A stretch of DNA of 34,333 nucleotides from a virus: IMG/VR virus record IMGVR_UViG_3300046665_000345, positions 1-34,333 of that record; one strand, given 5' to 3'. Positions 5,491 through 13,469 of the stretch are shown piece after piece. The notes under the pieces were generated by a model. That model saw only the letters and a program-made list of their open reading frames with translations. It did not search any database and was not told the origin of the DNA. Numbering within the stretch: position 1 is the first letter of the stretch; each line of letters opens with the position of its first letter. The translations under genes and the position numbers were made by a program.

Positions 5491-6236
5491 CCGACCTGTC
5501 CGAAGTCCGCAGCCTACCGCCTGCGTCCAGCACGCGCCCGCGGTCCCAATGGTTCGAGCCCGTCGAGAGCCTGGGCATTTCGATGATCGACCACCTGTAC
5601 AACCGCCTCGACGGCGCCTACCCGCACAAGTGGCGCAGCAACTTCGCCGACCAGCAGGCGATCGACAACTGGGCCGAGAGCTGGGTCGAAACCTTCGAGG
5701 AAGAAGGCATCACGCCGCAGGACGTCAAGGTCGGCCTGCGCGAATGCCGCCGCCGCTTTGCGTGGCCGCCGAGCGTTGCCGAGTTCGTGCAGGCATGCCG
5801 GCCGCAGGTCGATCCGGTGCGCGCGTACTACGAAGCCGTCGCAGGCGTGCAGGCCCGCTTCGCCGGCGAGCACGGCATTTGGTCGCACCCGGCGATCTAC
5901 TGGGCAGCCATGCCGATGGCCGTGGAGCTGCGCGAACAGACGTTCAGCGCCGTGAAAGCCCGGTGGGAATCCGCGCTCGAGCAGCAGCTGGCGAAAGGCG
6001 TGTGGGACGAGATTCCGGCGCCGATGCTGCAGCTCACGTCGCCGGGCAAGTCGACAACGTCACAGGAGCGCGCCGCCGAAGCCATTCATCAGCTCGCGGG
6101 CCTGGTCCTGAACCGGCCGACCGACACCGACCCGAGGGACTGGGCACGACGCATCGTCGCGCGACACGCGGCCGGCGACAAGATCACGCCGACGCAACTG
6201 CGGATGGCGCAGGAAGTGCTGAGCAGCACCCCATGA
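5487..6236 (+). CDS. Replication protein P-like helicase loader
   Basis: At 249 residues this is close to lambda P (233). The ATG overlaps the stop of the DUF1376 gene, matching the usual initiator-loader pairing. It carries the family pattern of a short N-terminal region, then LYNRLDGAYPHKWRSNF, an NWAESWVETF helix, an LRECRRRFAWPPSVAEFVQAC segment (about 90-112) and a variable C-terminal half. Lambda P-type proteins bring host DnaB helicase to the initiator at the origin. The match is by eye and rests mainly on the W-P-P-S-x-x-E-F region and context. Confidence 0.72.
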   Translation: MTDLSEVRSLPPASSTRPRSQWFEPVESLGISMIDHLYNRLDGAYPHKWRSNFADQQAIDNWAESWVETFEEEGITPQDVKVGLRECRRRFAWPPSVAEFVQACRPQVDPVRAYYEAVAGVQARFAGEHGIWSHPAIYWAAMPMAVELREQTFSAVKARWESALEQQLAKGVWDEIPAPMLQLTSPGKSTTSQERAAEAIHQLAGLVLNRPTDTDPRDWARRIVARHAAGDKITPTQLRMAQEVLSSTP

Positions 6237-6415
6237 ACCGAACGCCAGAGCCCTGCTCCACGTGCACACGCTTTCGCAAGGACCGATGCACCGGCTACGA
6301 CAAGCCCCGGCGCGCCGATGACACGAACGAGGCGTGTCCACTCTGGAACCGGACCACGGCCGAAACAAAGCCACTTCGCGCGCGAGCGCACCAACAACGA
6401 CAAGGGAGAACCTGA
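6233..6415 (+). CDS. Small Cys-rich early protein, 60 aa
   Basis: It begins in an ATGA overlap with the P-like gene. The N-terminal half has C-x2-C-x8-C and a later ACPLW cysteine, a likely zinc knuckle, and the C-terminal half is Arg/Gln/Thr-rich. Small proteins of this style between replication genes and a resolvase are common in phages of this group. Function is unknown. Confidence 0.65.
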   Translation: MNRTPEPCSTCTRFRKDRCTGYDKPRRADDTNEACPLWNRTTAETKPLRARAHQQRQGRT

Positions 6416-6418
6416 ACC

Positions 6419-6901
6419 ATGAACATCCTCGCCATCGACATCGGCACCCAGACCGGCTGGGCCCGCAGCTCGCGCGCCGGCACCGTCACCAGCGGCAGCG
6501 AGAACTTCGCGCCGCGCCGCATGGAGGCCCGAGGCCAGCGCTGGCTGAAATTCCGTGCCTTCCTGAACGAGCAGCGCGTCACCGGCGGCGAGATCAACGC
6601 AATCTACTTCGAAGACGTGAAAGACCACGCCGGCACCCTCGCGGCGCACGTGTACGGTGGCTTCCTCGCGTGCCTGGAGATGTGGTGCGCGGCGAACAAC
6701 GTGCCGCTGCGCCCGGTGGGCGTGGGCCAGGTCAAGAAGCACTGGACTGGTAAGGGCAACGCCGACAAGGCCGCGATGTGCGAGACCGCGCGCGCCCGCG
6801 GCTTCCGCCCGAAGGACAACAACGAGGCCGACGCGCTGGCGATCCTGTCGCTGGCCCAGCACCTGGAAGGCGTCGCGGCGCCGGTAGCGAAGGCGGCATG
6901 A
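6419..6901 (+). CDS. RuvC-like Holliday-junction resolvase
   Basis: A 160-residue RNase-H-fold nuclease. The first strand has the catalytic D7 in LAIDIGTQTGW, a second acidic site E65/D66 lies in IYFEDVKDH, and the C-terminal acidic pair is E137/D139 in the NNEADALAIL motif. These are the diagnostic positions of the RuvC superfamily. Phage members resolve branched DNA before packaging. It follows the Cys-rich gene by three bases and precedes the terminase region, a typical position. Confidence 0.88.
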   Translation: MNILAIDIGTQTGWARSSRAGTVTSGSENFAPRRMEARGQRWLKFRAFLNEQRVTGGEINAIYFEDVKDHAGTLAAHVYGGFLACLEMWCAANNVPLRPVGVGQVKKHWTGKGNADKAAMCETARARGFRPKDNNEADALAILSLAQHLEGVAAPVAKAA

Positions 6902-6984
6902 TCGCGCTCATCTGGCTGGGCGTCTCCGTCATCGCCGGGCTCCTCGCTGGTCGTTTCATCCGCGTGGGCATGGTCGACGCATGA
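6898..6984 (+). CDS. Possible 28-aa single-span membrane peptide
   Basis: It starts in an ATGA overlap with the resolvase stop and encodes a 28-residue peptide. Residues 2-20 are hydrophobic (IALIWLGVSVIAGLLAG) and followed by a short basic end, a single transmembrane span with the positive end inside. No family is recognised. It could be a real small membrane protein or a chance frame; the coupled start favours the former. Confidence 0.42.
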   Translation: MIALIWLGVSVIAGLLAGRFIRVGMVDA

Positions 6985-6989
6985 AACCA

Positions 6990-7029
6990 CGGCAGGCTTT
7001 GCGGATTACGCAATTTCCTGCCGATTTTT
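6990..7029 (+). terminator. Nested hairpin with T-tract before the late-regulator gene
   Basis: An outer 7-bp stem, CGGCAGG (6990-6996) with CCTGCCG (7017-7023), encloses an inner TTGCG/CGCAA stem and is followed by ATTTTT. It is a plausible end to the rightward early operon. Its inner stem is also the first of two repeated DNA sites, so it may act at both DNA and RNA level. Confidence 0.6.
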
Positions 7030-7044
7030 CTGCGAATCACGCAA
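6999..7044. repeat. Two TGCG-N5-CGCA sites, possible operators
   Basis: TTGCGGATTACGCAA at 6999-7013 and CTGCGAATCACGCAA at 7030-7044 match at 12 of 15 positions. Their centres are 31 bp apart, about three helical turns. They lie in an AT-richer gap upstream of an HTH gene. The five-base spacer differs from the four-base spacer of the repressor operators, so another protein may bind here, perhaps the adjacent HTH protein itself. Confidence 0.6.
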
Positions 7045-7113
7045 ATAACTGACACAATTTCCTCCTCGCAAGCGGTAAAATTTCCCAATTCCAATGACTA
7101 GGGGAATTTTCCG

Positions 7114-7443
7114 ATGGGCTCCAGGATCCCGCTTCAGGTCGAAGACATCGACCAGGTCGTACCGACCACCAGCCGCAAGGTGTTCATTGCGGTCGACGAA
7201 AACGGGTTGCGCATCGGCGAAACCCACCCGAACGCCAAGCTGACGGATTCTCAGGTCGACGAGATGCGCGACCTGCACGAGCGCGACGGCTTGACCTACG
7301 ACCAACTGGCCGCCCGCTTCGGGTGCGCCAAGACCACCGCCCAGATGATCTGCACCTACCAACGCCGTGCATCGACGATCGCGCGCTGGAAGGTGTTGCT
7401 GCTGCACTTCCCGATTTCCCTGACCAACACCCTGGAGGACTGA
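7114..7443 (+). CDS. HTH protein, candidate late transcription regulator
   Basis: A 109-residue protein with an AGGGGAA ribosome site before the ATG. Residues 40-85 form a sigma-70 region-4/resolvase-like helix-turn-helix: HPNAKLTDSQVDEMRDLHE, then GLTYDQLAARFGCAKTTAQM with a basic end (CTYQRRA). The C-terminus is hydrophobic and short. The gene stands alone after the early-operon hairpin and before the packaging genes, where lambdoid phages place their late regulator. It is the best candidate in the window to activate the GTACACGTAC promoters. That link is inference; HTH proteins of this kind also occur near HNH genes. Confidence 0.65.
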   Translation: MGSRIPLQVEDIDQVVPTTSRKVFIAVDENGLRIGETHPNAKLTDSQVDEMRDLHERDGLTYDQLAARFGCAKTTAQMICTYQRRASTIARWKVLLLHFPISLTNTLED

Positions 7444-7445
7444 CC

Positions 7446-7751
7446 ATGCACGCCCTGACCGCACCGACCACCCAGCCGGATGGAGCGCCCGCCCCCGCAT
7501 TGACCGCTGAGCAGCAGAAGGCGCAAGACACGATCGAGCGGCACGACTACTTGGCCATGCTGCGCAGCTGCCTGCCGACGCTGCGCGCCGAGGTGCTGGC
7601 CGCCGAATTCATGGAAGCCGAGCTGACCCGTTCCCGCGACGTGCAGGTTAAGAAGCGCCGCTTCCTGAAGGCTGCCGGGAAGATCACGGGCGGCCTGCCG
7701 CCGATGACCGACGCAGCGCTGTCCGTCATCCGCATGTCGCCCAAGGCGTAA
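7446..7751 (+). CDS. Unknown pre-terminase protein, 101 aa
   Basis: The ATG at 7446 is two bases after the previous stop, with GGAGG in the end of that gene as ribosome site. The product starts with a Thr/Pro/Ala-rich disordered region, then two helices containing HDYLAMLRSCLPTLRAEVLAAEF and a basic VKKRRFLKAAGK segment. It resembles no family I know. Operon position suggests a role near packaging. Confidence 0.62.
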   Translation: MHALTAPTTQPDGAPAPALTAEQQKAQDTIERHDYLAMLRSCLPTLRAEVLAAEFMEAELTRSRDVQVKKRRFLKAAGKITGGLPPMTDAALSVIRMSPKA

Positions 7752-7754
7752 ATC

Positions 7755-8222
7755 ATGGCCCGTACCGCCGGAGCTGTCGCGCTGACCGACCAGGATATCG
7801 TCGAGATCATCGAACGTCTGGCGGACGGGCTAACCCTGAAACAAAGTTGCAAGAAATCAAAGCGTGGGTACGCGAATGTCGTGCGGCGCATCAGTGAGAG
7901 CCCCGAACTTAAGAAACTCCACGCGCACGCGCGCGAAGAATACGTTCGCTCCCGCGTGCAAGACATGCACGACATTGCCAAGAACCCGAAGATCGAACCG
8001 GCGCGCGCCCGCCTGATGATGGACGCGATCAAGTGGGAAGCCGCCCGCGTGCTGCCCAAGGAATTCGGCGATCGCGTGCAGCAGGAAGTGATCCTGACCC
8101 AGAACACCACGCTGTCGACGCGCATGGGACAGGCCCGCCGACGTGCCATGCAGCGCCAGGCCGGCGAGGCGATCGCCACCCAGCTGCCGCCAGCCACTGG
8201 AGACGAAGATGATGACGAGTGA
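7755..8222 (+). CDS. Terminase small subunit
   Basis: A 155-residue protein that should recognise the packaging site and assist the large subunit. The N-terminal part is a helix-turn-helix with LTDQDIVEIIERLADGLTLK, then QSCKKSKRGYANVVRRI, typical of phage TerS proteins. The middle is a helical oligomerisation region with ARARLMMDAIKWEAARVLPKEFG, a strong family signature. The C-terminus is acidic (DEDDDE), a common place to contact TerL. It starts three bases after the upstream stop. Confidence 0.85.
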   Translation: MARTAGAVALTDQDIVEIIERLADGLTLKQSCKKSKRGYANVVRRISESPELKKLHAHAREEYVRSRVQDMHDIAKNPKIEPARARLMMDAIKWEAARVLPKEFGDRVQQEVILTQNTTLSTRMGQARRRAMQRQAGEAIATQLPPATGDEDDDE

Positions 8223-8424
8223 GATCAAGCCGGGCGACATCGTGCGCCGGCGCATCCACCCTGGCGGGCGCTTCGATTACTTCCACGTCGAGCATGTCCA
8301 CCGCAACGGCGCCCTGGATTGCATCGCCGACGCCGATGGAAAGCCGTGCGGGCTGAGCCTGAACGCTGGAGGCATCGAGAAGACCACCACGGCCGAGCTG
8401 CTAAACAGCCGCGACGCCGCATAA
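8209..8424 (+). CDS. Unknown small beta-rich protein, 71 aa
   Basis: The start at 8209 (or the adjacent ATG at 8212) lies inside the end of the terminase small-subunit gene and has a TGGAG site. The protein has a GDIVRRRIHPGGRFDYFHVEHVH segment and a polar C-terminus, like a small barrel fold. It may be a packaging or regulatory accessory protein. No family is recognised. Confidence 0.6.
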   Translation: MMTSEIKPGDIVRRRIHPGGRFDYFHVEHVHRNGALDCIADADGKPCGLSLNAGGIEKTTTAELLNSRDAA

Positions 8425-8447
8425 CCACCAACCTGAAGGAGAAAAGC

Positions 8448-8930
8448 ATGCAAACAGCCATCCCAGTCCGCAACAAGGTGCCGAAGTTCCGCGCCATCCT
8501 GTTCACGAGCAACCACGAAGCGGTGGTCGAGCTGCTGGGCGCCAGCGGTCAGAAGTACGTGCTGACCGATTCGCCGGGCCGTCGTGATCTGGTCGTGCAC
8601 ATGCCGGACGGCGAGCCCATCGTGGTGAAGTGGAACCAGTACGTGGTCCTGAAGGGGCGCGACATCGAGGTGCTGGATCAGGACGAGTACTTCCGCAAGT
8701 ACGAGATCGACCCCGAGGCGAAACCGGCCGAGCGGGGCGCCAAGGTCCAGCGTCAGGACACCGACGGTGGCGCGATGATGGCCATGTCGACCACCCGCAC
8801 CACGGCCGACGACCTGCACCTGCGCCACCAGGCGCTGGACTACGCGATCCGTAGCCATGCGGCAACCACGGATTCCGACGCCATCCTGCCGGCCGCCCGC
8901 GACTACCTGAAGTTCCTGAAGGGGGAATGA
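8448..8930 (+). CDS. Unknown protein, 160 aa, in packaging region
   Basis: An AAGGAG ribosome site precedes the ATG at 8448. The first half (1-85) is beta-rich, with VPKFRAILFTSNHEAVVELLG and a KYVLTDSPGRRDLVVHMPDG stretch. The second half is a charged linker and two helices ending DYLKFLKGE. It has no recognised domain. Its place between the terminase subunits suggests a packaging-associated role, without direct evidence. Confidence 0.68.
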   Translation: MQTAIPVRNKVPKFRAILFTSNHEAVVELLGASGQKYVLTDSPGRRDLVVHMPDGEPIVVKWNQYVVLKGRDIEVLDQDEYFRKYEIDPEAKPAERGAKVQRQDTDGGAMMAMSTTRTTADDLHLRHQALDYAIRSHAATTDSDAILPAARDYLKFLKGE

Positions 8931-8932
8931 CC

Positions 8933-9031
8933 ATGCCGCGCCTGAAATCCTCCGTGCTGGCCGTGCGATACGCCTGCTACGCGATCGGCCACCAGTGGCG
9001 CGCCGTGCGCGGCCTGGAGCAGCCGCGGTAA
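8933..9031 (+). CDS. Possible 32-aa basic peptide
   Basis: A short frame starting two bases after the upstream stop, with GGGGGAA as ribosome site. The 32-residue product is basic and helical (RLKSSVLAVRYACYAIGHQWRA). The good ribosome site and spacing favour expression, but the length is too short for certainty. It ends just before a terminator. Confidence 0.42.
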   Translation: MPRLKSSVLAVRYACYAIGHQWRAVRGLEQPR

Positions 9032-9057
9032 TCCGCCGCGCCGATCCCCAAAACCAC

Positions 9058-9079
9058 GCCGGCCCCGCGCCGGCTTTTT
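9058..9079 (+). terminator. Terminator upstream of terminase large subunit
   Basis: GCCGGC (9058-9063), a CCCGC loop and GCCGGC (9069-9074), then five T residues. It would end transcripts from the early/packaging genes just before the large subunit, so expression of terL may need antitermination or read-through. Confidence 0.8.
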
Positions 9080-9099
9080 CATTCATGGAGCCGCCACGC

Positions 9100-10611
9100 A
9101 TGACAGCCCACAATCGGGAACAGCAGCTGGAAGACCAGCTCGTCGAGGACATCGCCAGCTTCACCCACGACCCGCTGGGCTTCGTCCTGTACGCCTTCGA
9201 CTGGGGGAGTGGCGAATTGACGAATTTCCCCGACGGCCCCGATGTTTGGGCAACCGACGTCCTGACCGAAATTGGCGAGAAGCTGCGCGCTGGCGAACTG
9301 ACCGTCGACACGGTGATGACGTACGTGGGCGATGTGATACGGATCGCCACCGCGTCGGGCCACGGCATCGGCAAGTCGGCGCTGGTCGCATGGATCATCC
9401 TGTGGGCCGTTGCCACGTTCGAAGACACGAAGGGTGTGGTGACGGCGAACACGGACAACCAGCTGCGCACGAAGACGTGGGCCGAGGTGTCGAAGTGGTA
9501 TCGACTGTGCATCATCAAGCACTGGTTCAAGCTGACCGCCACCAGCATCTTCAGCACGGACCCCGAGCACGAGAAGACCTGGCGCATCGACATGATCCCG
9601 TGGTCGGTGTCGAACACCGAGGCGTTCGCCGGCCTGCACAATCAGGGCAAACGCATCCTGATCGTGTTCGACGAGGCATCCGCCATCCACGATGACATCT
9701 GGGAGGTGACTGAAGGCGCGCTGACGGACGCGAACACCGAAATCCTGTGGGTGGCGTTCGGCAACCCGACCCAGAACACTGGCCGGTTCCGCGAGTGCTT
9801 CCGCCGCTTCCGCCACCGCTGGAGCTGCCGCCAGGTCGACAGCCGCACCGTGCGCATCGCGAACAAGCGCCAAATCCAGATGTGGGTCGACGACTATGGC
9901 GAGGACAGCGACTTCGTCAAGGTGCGCGTGCGCGGCATGTTCCCGAAGGCCAGCGCCAAGCAGTTCATCAACACCGAGGACGTCGACGCGGCGATCGCGC
10001 GCGTGCTGCGCCCCGAGCAGTTCGACTTCGCGCCCAAGATCCTGACCTGCGATCCGGCATGGGAAGGCGGCGACGAGCTGGTCTTCGGCCTGCGCCAAGG
10101 GCTGAACTTCCGCGTGCTGCGCACCATCGAGAAGAACGACAACGACGTGCAGGTGGCCACAATCCTCGCCGGGCTGGAAGTCGAGCACGAGGCCGACGCG
10201 GTGTTCGTCGACGCCGGCTATGGCACGGGCATCGTCAGCGTTGGCCGCACGTGGGGCCGCACCTGGCAACTGGTCTGGTTCGGCGGTGCATCGTCGGACC
10301 CGGGATGCCTGAACAAGCGCGCCGAGATGTGGAACGCGACGAAGAAGTGGCTGAAGGACGGCGGCGCGATCGAGAAGAACGACCAGGTGCTTTACAACGA
10401 CCTGATCGGCCCCGAAACCGTGGCGCGATCGGACGGCAAGATACAGCTGGAATCGAAGACCGACATGAAGGCCCGCGGCCTGCCGTCGCCGGGCCGGGCC
10501 GATGCGCTGGCGCTGTCGTTCGCCTATCCCGTGGTGAAGAAGTCGCCGCTGGAGCGCATGGGGCTGGCCAGCACCGCCCAGCGCGAGCACGACCCCTACG
10601 CCAACATGTAG
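9100..10611 (+). CDS. Terminase large subunit (ATPase/nuclease)
   Basis: The 503-residue protein packages DNA into the procapsid using ATP and cuts the concatemer. The ATPase domain has a Walker A-type SGHGIGKSA (about 86-94) and Walker B VFDEAS (Asp191, Glu192). The nuclease domain has the expected acidic residues in TCDPAWEGGD (Asp318), VFVDAGYGTG (Asp371) and GRADALALSF (Asp468). The start at 9100 has a GGAG site inside the sequence just after the terminator; an in-frame ATG at 9085 has none. It differs from the lambda GpA type and fits the group found in BPP-1-like phages. Confidence 0.93.
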   Translation: MTAHNREQQLEDQLVEDIASFTHDPLGFVLYAFDWGSGELTNFPDGPDVWATDVLTEIGEKLRAGELTVDTVMTYVGDVIRIATASGHGIGKSALVAWIILWAVATFEDTKGVVTANTDNQLRTKTWAEVSKWYRLCIIKHWFKLTATSIFSTDPEHEKTWRIDMIPWSVSNTEAFAGLHNQGKRILIVFDEASAIHDDIWEVTEGALTDANTEILWVAFGNPTQNTGRFRECFRRFRHRWSCRQVDSRTVRIANKRQIQMWVDDYGEDSDFVKVRVRGMFPKASAKQFINTEDVDAAIARVLRPEQFDFAPKILTCDPAWEGGDELVFGLRQGLNFRVLRTIEKNDNDVQVATILAGLEVEHEADAVFVDAGYGTGIVSVGRTWGRTWQLVWFGGASSDPGCLNKRAEMWNATKKWLKDGGAIEKNDQVLYNDLIGPETVARSDGKIQLESKTDMKARGLPSPGRADALALSFAYPVVKKSPLERMGLASTAQREHDPYANM

Positions 10612-10613
10612 CG

Positions 10614-10645
10614 GTACACGTACCCGTGGCCCCCACTCCTACGAT
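10614..10645 (+). promoter_or_regulatory. Late promoter P1 (GTACACGTAC, 16 bp, TACGAT)
   Basis: GTACACGTAC (10614-10623), 16 bases, then TACGAT (10640-10645), directly after the terminase stop. It would drive the GNAT-portal-decoration unit. The same decamer and spacing recur at three other sites. Confidence 0.72.
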
Positions 10646-10669
10646 GCTCGTCCATAGGAGGGGGTGCCC

Positions 10670-11110
10670 ATGCTCGTCATACGTGAAGTTCAAGCCGCCG
10701 AATACCTCGGCAAGATCCAGCCGCTGCTGGCTGAAAACTGGGCCGAAACCGGCTTCGATTTCGACCTGTGCCCGGATGGCCAGATGATGCAGCGGCTGCA
10801 GGACGCCGACCTGCTGTTCGTCCTGGCCGCCTTCGACGACGGCGAACTGGTCGGCTACTCGTCCGCGCTGGTGTCCCCTCACACCTATAACCCCGCCGTC
10901 ATCTGCTGCAACAGCGACGCGCTGTTCGTGCGCCGCGCATGGCGCCCGCGTGGCGTCGGCGCCCGCCTGATCGTCGAGACCGAGCGCGTGGCCAAAGAGA
11001 AGGGCGCGTCGCGCATGCTCTGGCACACCCGCGCGGGCACGCCGCTGGCCGCCGCACTTGAACGTCGGGGTTATGAACCCGCCGATGTCATTGTCATGAA
11101 GGAAATCTAA
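10670..11110 (+). CDS. GNAT-family acetyltransferase-like protein
   Basis: This 146-residue protein has the GNAT fold pattern: an N-terminal REVQAAEY strand-helix, a central LVGYSSALV strand, motif A with RPRGVGARLI (about 92-101, the R-x-x-G-x-G/A acetyl-CoA loop) and a C-terminal AALERRGYEPAD helix-strand. GNATs transfer an acetyl group from acetyl-CoA to an amine. The gene sits between terminase and portal in a late unit, so the target could be a virion or host protein. The ribosome site GGAGGGGG precedes the ATG at 10670; a GTG at 10664 is an alternative start. Confidence 0.85.
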   Translation: MLVIREVQAAEYLGKIQPLLAENWAETGFDFDLCPDGQMMQRLQDADLLFVLAAFDDGELVGYSSALVSPHTYNPAVICCNSDALFVRRAWRPRGVGARLIVETERVAKEKGASRMLWHTRAGTPLAAALERRGYEPADVIVMKEI

Positions 11111-11113
11111 TCC

Positions 11114-11434
11114 ATGGGTATCGAAACCGGAACCGCCTTGCTTATCGCATCAGCCATTGGCGCAGGCACCGCTGCATACACCGCCAACAAGCAGGAAAAA
11201 GCGCAGGAAGCTGCAACCGAGCAGGCCACCAAGAACGCGAAGGCGACAGCCAAGGCGGCGGAAGAGGCCAGCAACAAGGCCAATAAGAAAGCCCCCGACA
11301 GTGGCGCGCTGCTGTCCGCGAACATCGCCGGCGGCAAGTCGGGCCAAGCCAGCACCATGCTGACGGGTGCCACCGGCATCGACCCGAGCGTGCTCCAACT
11401 TGGCAAGACCACGCTGCTGGGCGGGGGATCCTGA
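11114..11434 (+). CDS. Unknown virion-region protein with hydrophobic N-terminus
   Basis: A 106-residue protein with an N-terminal hydrophobic Ala/Gly segment (about 5-24), then a long Ala/Lys/Glu-rich helix (about 25-62) and a Gly/Ser-rich end. It looks like a small internal or connector-associated protein, comparable in style to the 183-aa internal protein further on. The stop overlaps the portal start (TGATG). No specific family is recognised. Confidence 0.7.
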   Translation: MGIETGTALLIASAIGAGTAAYTANKQEKAQEAATEQATKNAKATAKAAEEASNKANKKAPDSGALLSANIAGGKSGQASTMLTGATGIDPSVLQLGKTTLLGGGS

Positions 11435-13101
11435 TGGCGCCGCCGAACAACCGCAACCAGATCCTGATGCGCTGGGGCACGCTCAAGCGCGAGCGCGCCA
11501 GCTGGTTCGCGCACTGGCAGGACATCAGCCGCAACTTGCTGCCCCGTCAGGGGCGCTTCTTCATCGAGGACCGCAACAAGGGTGACAAGCGCCACAACGC
11601 AATCTACGACTCGACCGGCACGCGCGCGCTGCGCGTCCTGTCCGCCGGCATGATGGGCGGCGCCACCTCGCCGGCCCGGCCGTGGTTCCGCCTGAAGGTG
11701 AAGGACACCGAGGCCATGAAATCGCAGGCGGTGAAGCAGTGGCTGGACGACGTCACCGGCCTGATCCTGGCAGTCTTCCAGAAGTCGAACACCTACCGCT
11801 CGCTGCACAGCATCTACAACGAGATGGGCGGCTTCGGTACCGGCGCCGACCTGATCGTGCCCGACTATCGCGACGTGCTGCACCACACCCCGCTGACGAC
11901 CGGCGAATACTGCATCGCGACCGACTGGCGCGGCGAGGTGTGCACGATCTATCGCGAGTTCCAGACCACGGTGGGCGGCATGGTCAAGGAATTCGGGAAG
12001 GAAAAGGTCAGCAACACGGTGCGCTCGCTGTACGACCGTGGCAACCTCGATTCGTGGGTGACCGTCATCCATGCGATCGAGCCGCGCGAGGACCGCGACG
12101 TCACGAAGCTGGATTCGCTGAACATGGCGTGGTCCAGCACCTACTTCGAATCAGGCGTCAACGACAGCAAGTACCTGCGCGAATCCGGCTTCAAGCGCTT
12201 CCCCGCGATCTGCCCGCGCTGGGAGGTGGCCGGCGGCGACATCTACGGCAACGGCCCCGGCATGGAAGCGCTCGGCGACATCCGCCAGCTGCAGCACCAG
12301 AACCTGCGCAAGGGGCAGGCGATCGACTACCAGACGAAGCCACCGGTGCAGGTGCCCATCAGCATGAAGGGCCAGCCGATGGACATGCTGCCGGGCGGGA
12401 TCAGCTACTACGACCCGGCCACCGGCGGCGGCAAGGGCGCCATCCTGCCGGCGTGGCAGGTCAACTTGAACTTGGACCACCTGCGCCTCGACATGATCGA
12501 CGTGCGCGACCGCATCAAGGAATCGTTCTACTACGACCTGTTCCTGATGCTGTCGAACCTGGACAAGTCGGGCATGACTGCCACCGAGGTGGCCGAGCGT
12601 CACGAAGAAAAGCTGCTGATGCTGGGCCCGGTCATCGAGCGCCTGGACAACGAGGCGCTGAACCCGCTGGTGGACAACGCCTTCGACATGCTGCTGCAGG
12701 CGGGCGCTCTGCCGCCGCCCCCACCCGAGCTGCACGGCCAGCAGCTGGACGTCGAGTACACGTCGGTGCTGGCGCAGGCCCAGCGCGCTGTGGCCACGAA
12801 CGGCGTCGACCGCTTCGTCGGCAACCTCGGCCAGATCGCCACCTTTAAGCCGGATGTGCTCGACAAGTTCGATTCCGACAAGTGGGTCGACGCCTACAGC
12901 GACATGCTCGGCGTGCCGCCCAGCCTGATCACGCCATCGGACAAGGTAGCCATCATCCGCCAGCAGCGCGCACAGGCGCAGGCGCAGGCCGCCCAGCTCC
13001 AGGCTGCGGAGCAGGCGTCGGTCGCCGCGCGCAACCTCGGCGCCACCCCCACCGACGGAGGCAATGCAGCTTCCGACGTCATGAACATGTTCGCCCAGTA
13101 A
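11434..13101 (+). CDS. Portal / head-to-tail connecting protein
   Basis: The 555-residue product forms the dodecameric portal through which DNA enters and leaves the capsid. It is in the podovirus head-to-tail connector family: N-terminal RWGTLKRERASWFAHWQDISRNLLP, then DSTGTRALRVLSAGMMGGATSPARPWF, a central beta region, and a helical ALGDIRQLQHQNLRKGQAID segment. The C-terminus (about 500-555) is Gln/Ala-rich and coiled. It starts within the stop of the preceding gene. Length is typical for the family. Confidence 0.92.
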   Translation: MAPPNNRNQILMRWGTLKRERASWFAHWQDISRNLLPRQGRFFIEDRNKGDKRHNAIYDSTGTRALRVLSAGMMGGATSPARPWFRLKVKDTEAMKSQAVKQWLDDVTGLILAVFQKSNTYRSLHSIYNEMGGFGTGADLIVPDYRDVLHHTPLTTGEYCIATDWRGEVCTIYREFQTTVGGMVKEFGKEKVSNTVRSLYDRGNLDSWVTVIHAIEPREDRDVTKLDSLNMAWSSTYFESGVNDSKYLRESGFKRFPAICPRWEVAGGDIYGNGPGMEALGDIRQLQHQNLRKGQAIDYQTKPPVQVPISMKGQPMDMLPGGISYYDPATGGGKGAILPAWQVNLNLDHLRLDMIDVRDRIKESFYYDLFLMLSNLDKSGMTATEVAERHEEKLLMLGPVIERLDNEALNPLVDNAFDMLLQAGALPPPPPELHGQQLDVEYTSVLAQAQRAVATNGVDRFVGNLGQIATFKPDVLDKFDSDKWVDAYSDMLGVPPSLITPSDKVAIIRQQRAQAQAQAAQLQAAEQASVAARNLGATPTDGGNAASDVMNMFAQ

Positions 13102-13126
13102 CCCACCCACCAGAAGGAACCCACCC

Positions 13127-13462
13127 GTGCCAAACCTCGCAATGACCGCCGAAGAGGCGAAGAAAGAATACGGCTACGAGCCCAGCGACACCGACAACCT
13201 GCCGAAGTACCCGTACGGGCTGTCGCTGTACCTGGACGACGACACGCTGAAGAAGCTGGGCATCACCGACCTGCCGAAGGTGGGCACCTCGATGCCGGCC
13301 ACGATCACCGTCACGGTGACCGGCACCAGCCAGCGTGCCACGCAGTCCGGCAAGGAAGGCGAGAACATGCGCACCTGCGTCGATCTGCAGATCACGGACA
13401 TGGACATCACCATGCCCACGAAGTCGGCCGCAGAAGTGCTGTACGGCAGCCCCAAGTCCTAA
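13127..13462 (+). CDS. Capsid staple/decoration-like protein
   Basis: A 111-residue protein with a GTG start at 13127 supported by AAGGAA eight bases upstream. It has a YPYGLSLYLDDDTLKKLGI segment and a beta-rich middle ending in a CVDLQITDMDI strand, a pattern seen in small podovirus capsid-stapling or decoration proteins. The C-terminus ends SAAEVLYGSPKS, a motif also found at the end of the scaffold protein. It lies between portal and capsid genes. The staple role is inferred from similarity by eye and position. Confidence 0.68.
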   Translation: MPNLAMTAEEAKKEYGYEPSDTDNLPKYPYGLSLYLDDDTLKKLGITDLPKVGTSMPATITVTVTGTSQRATQSGKEGENMRTCVDLQITDMDITMPTKSAAEVLYGSPKS

Positions 13463-13469
13463 TCCCCTC

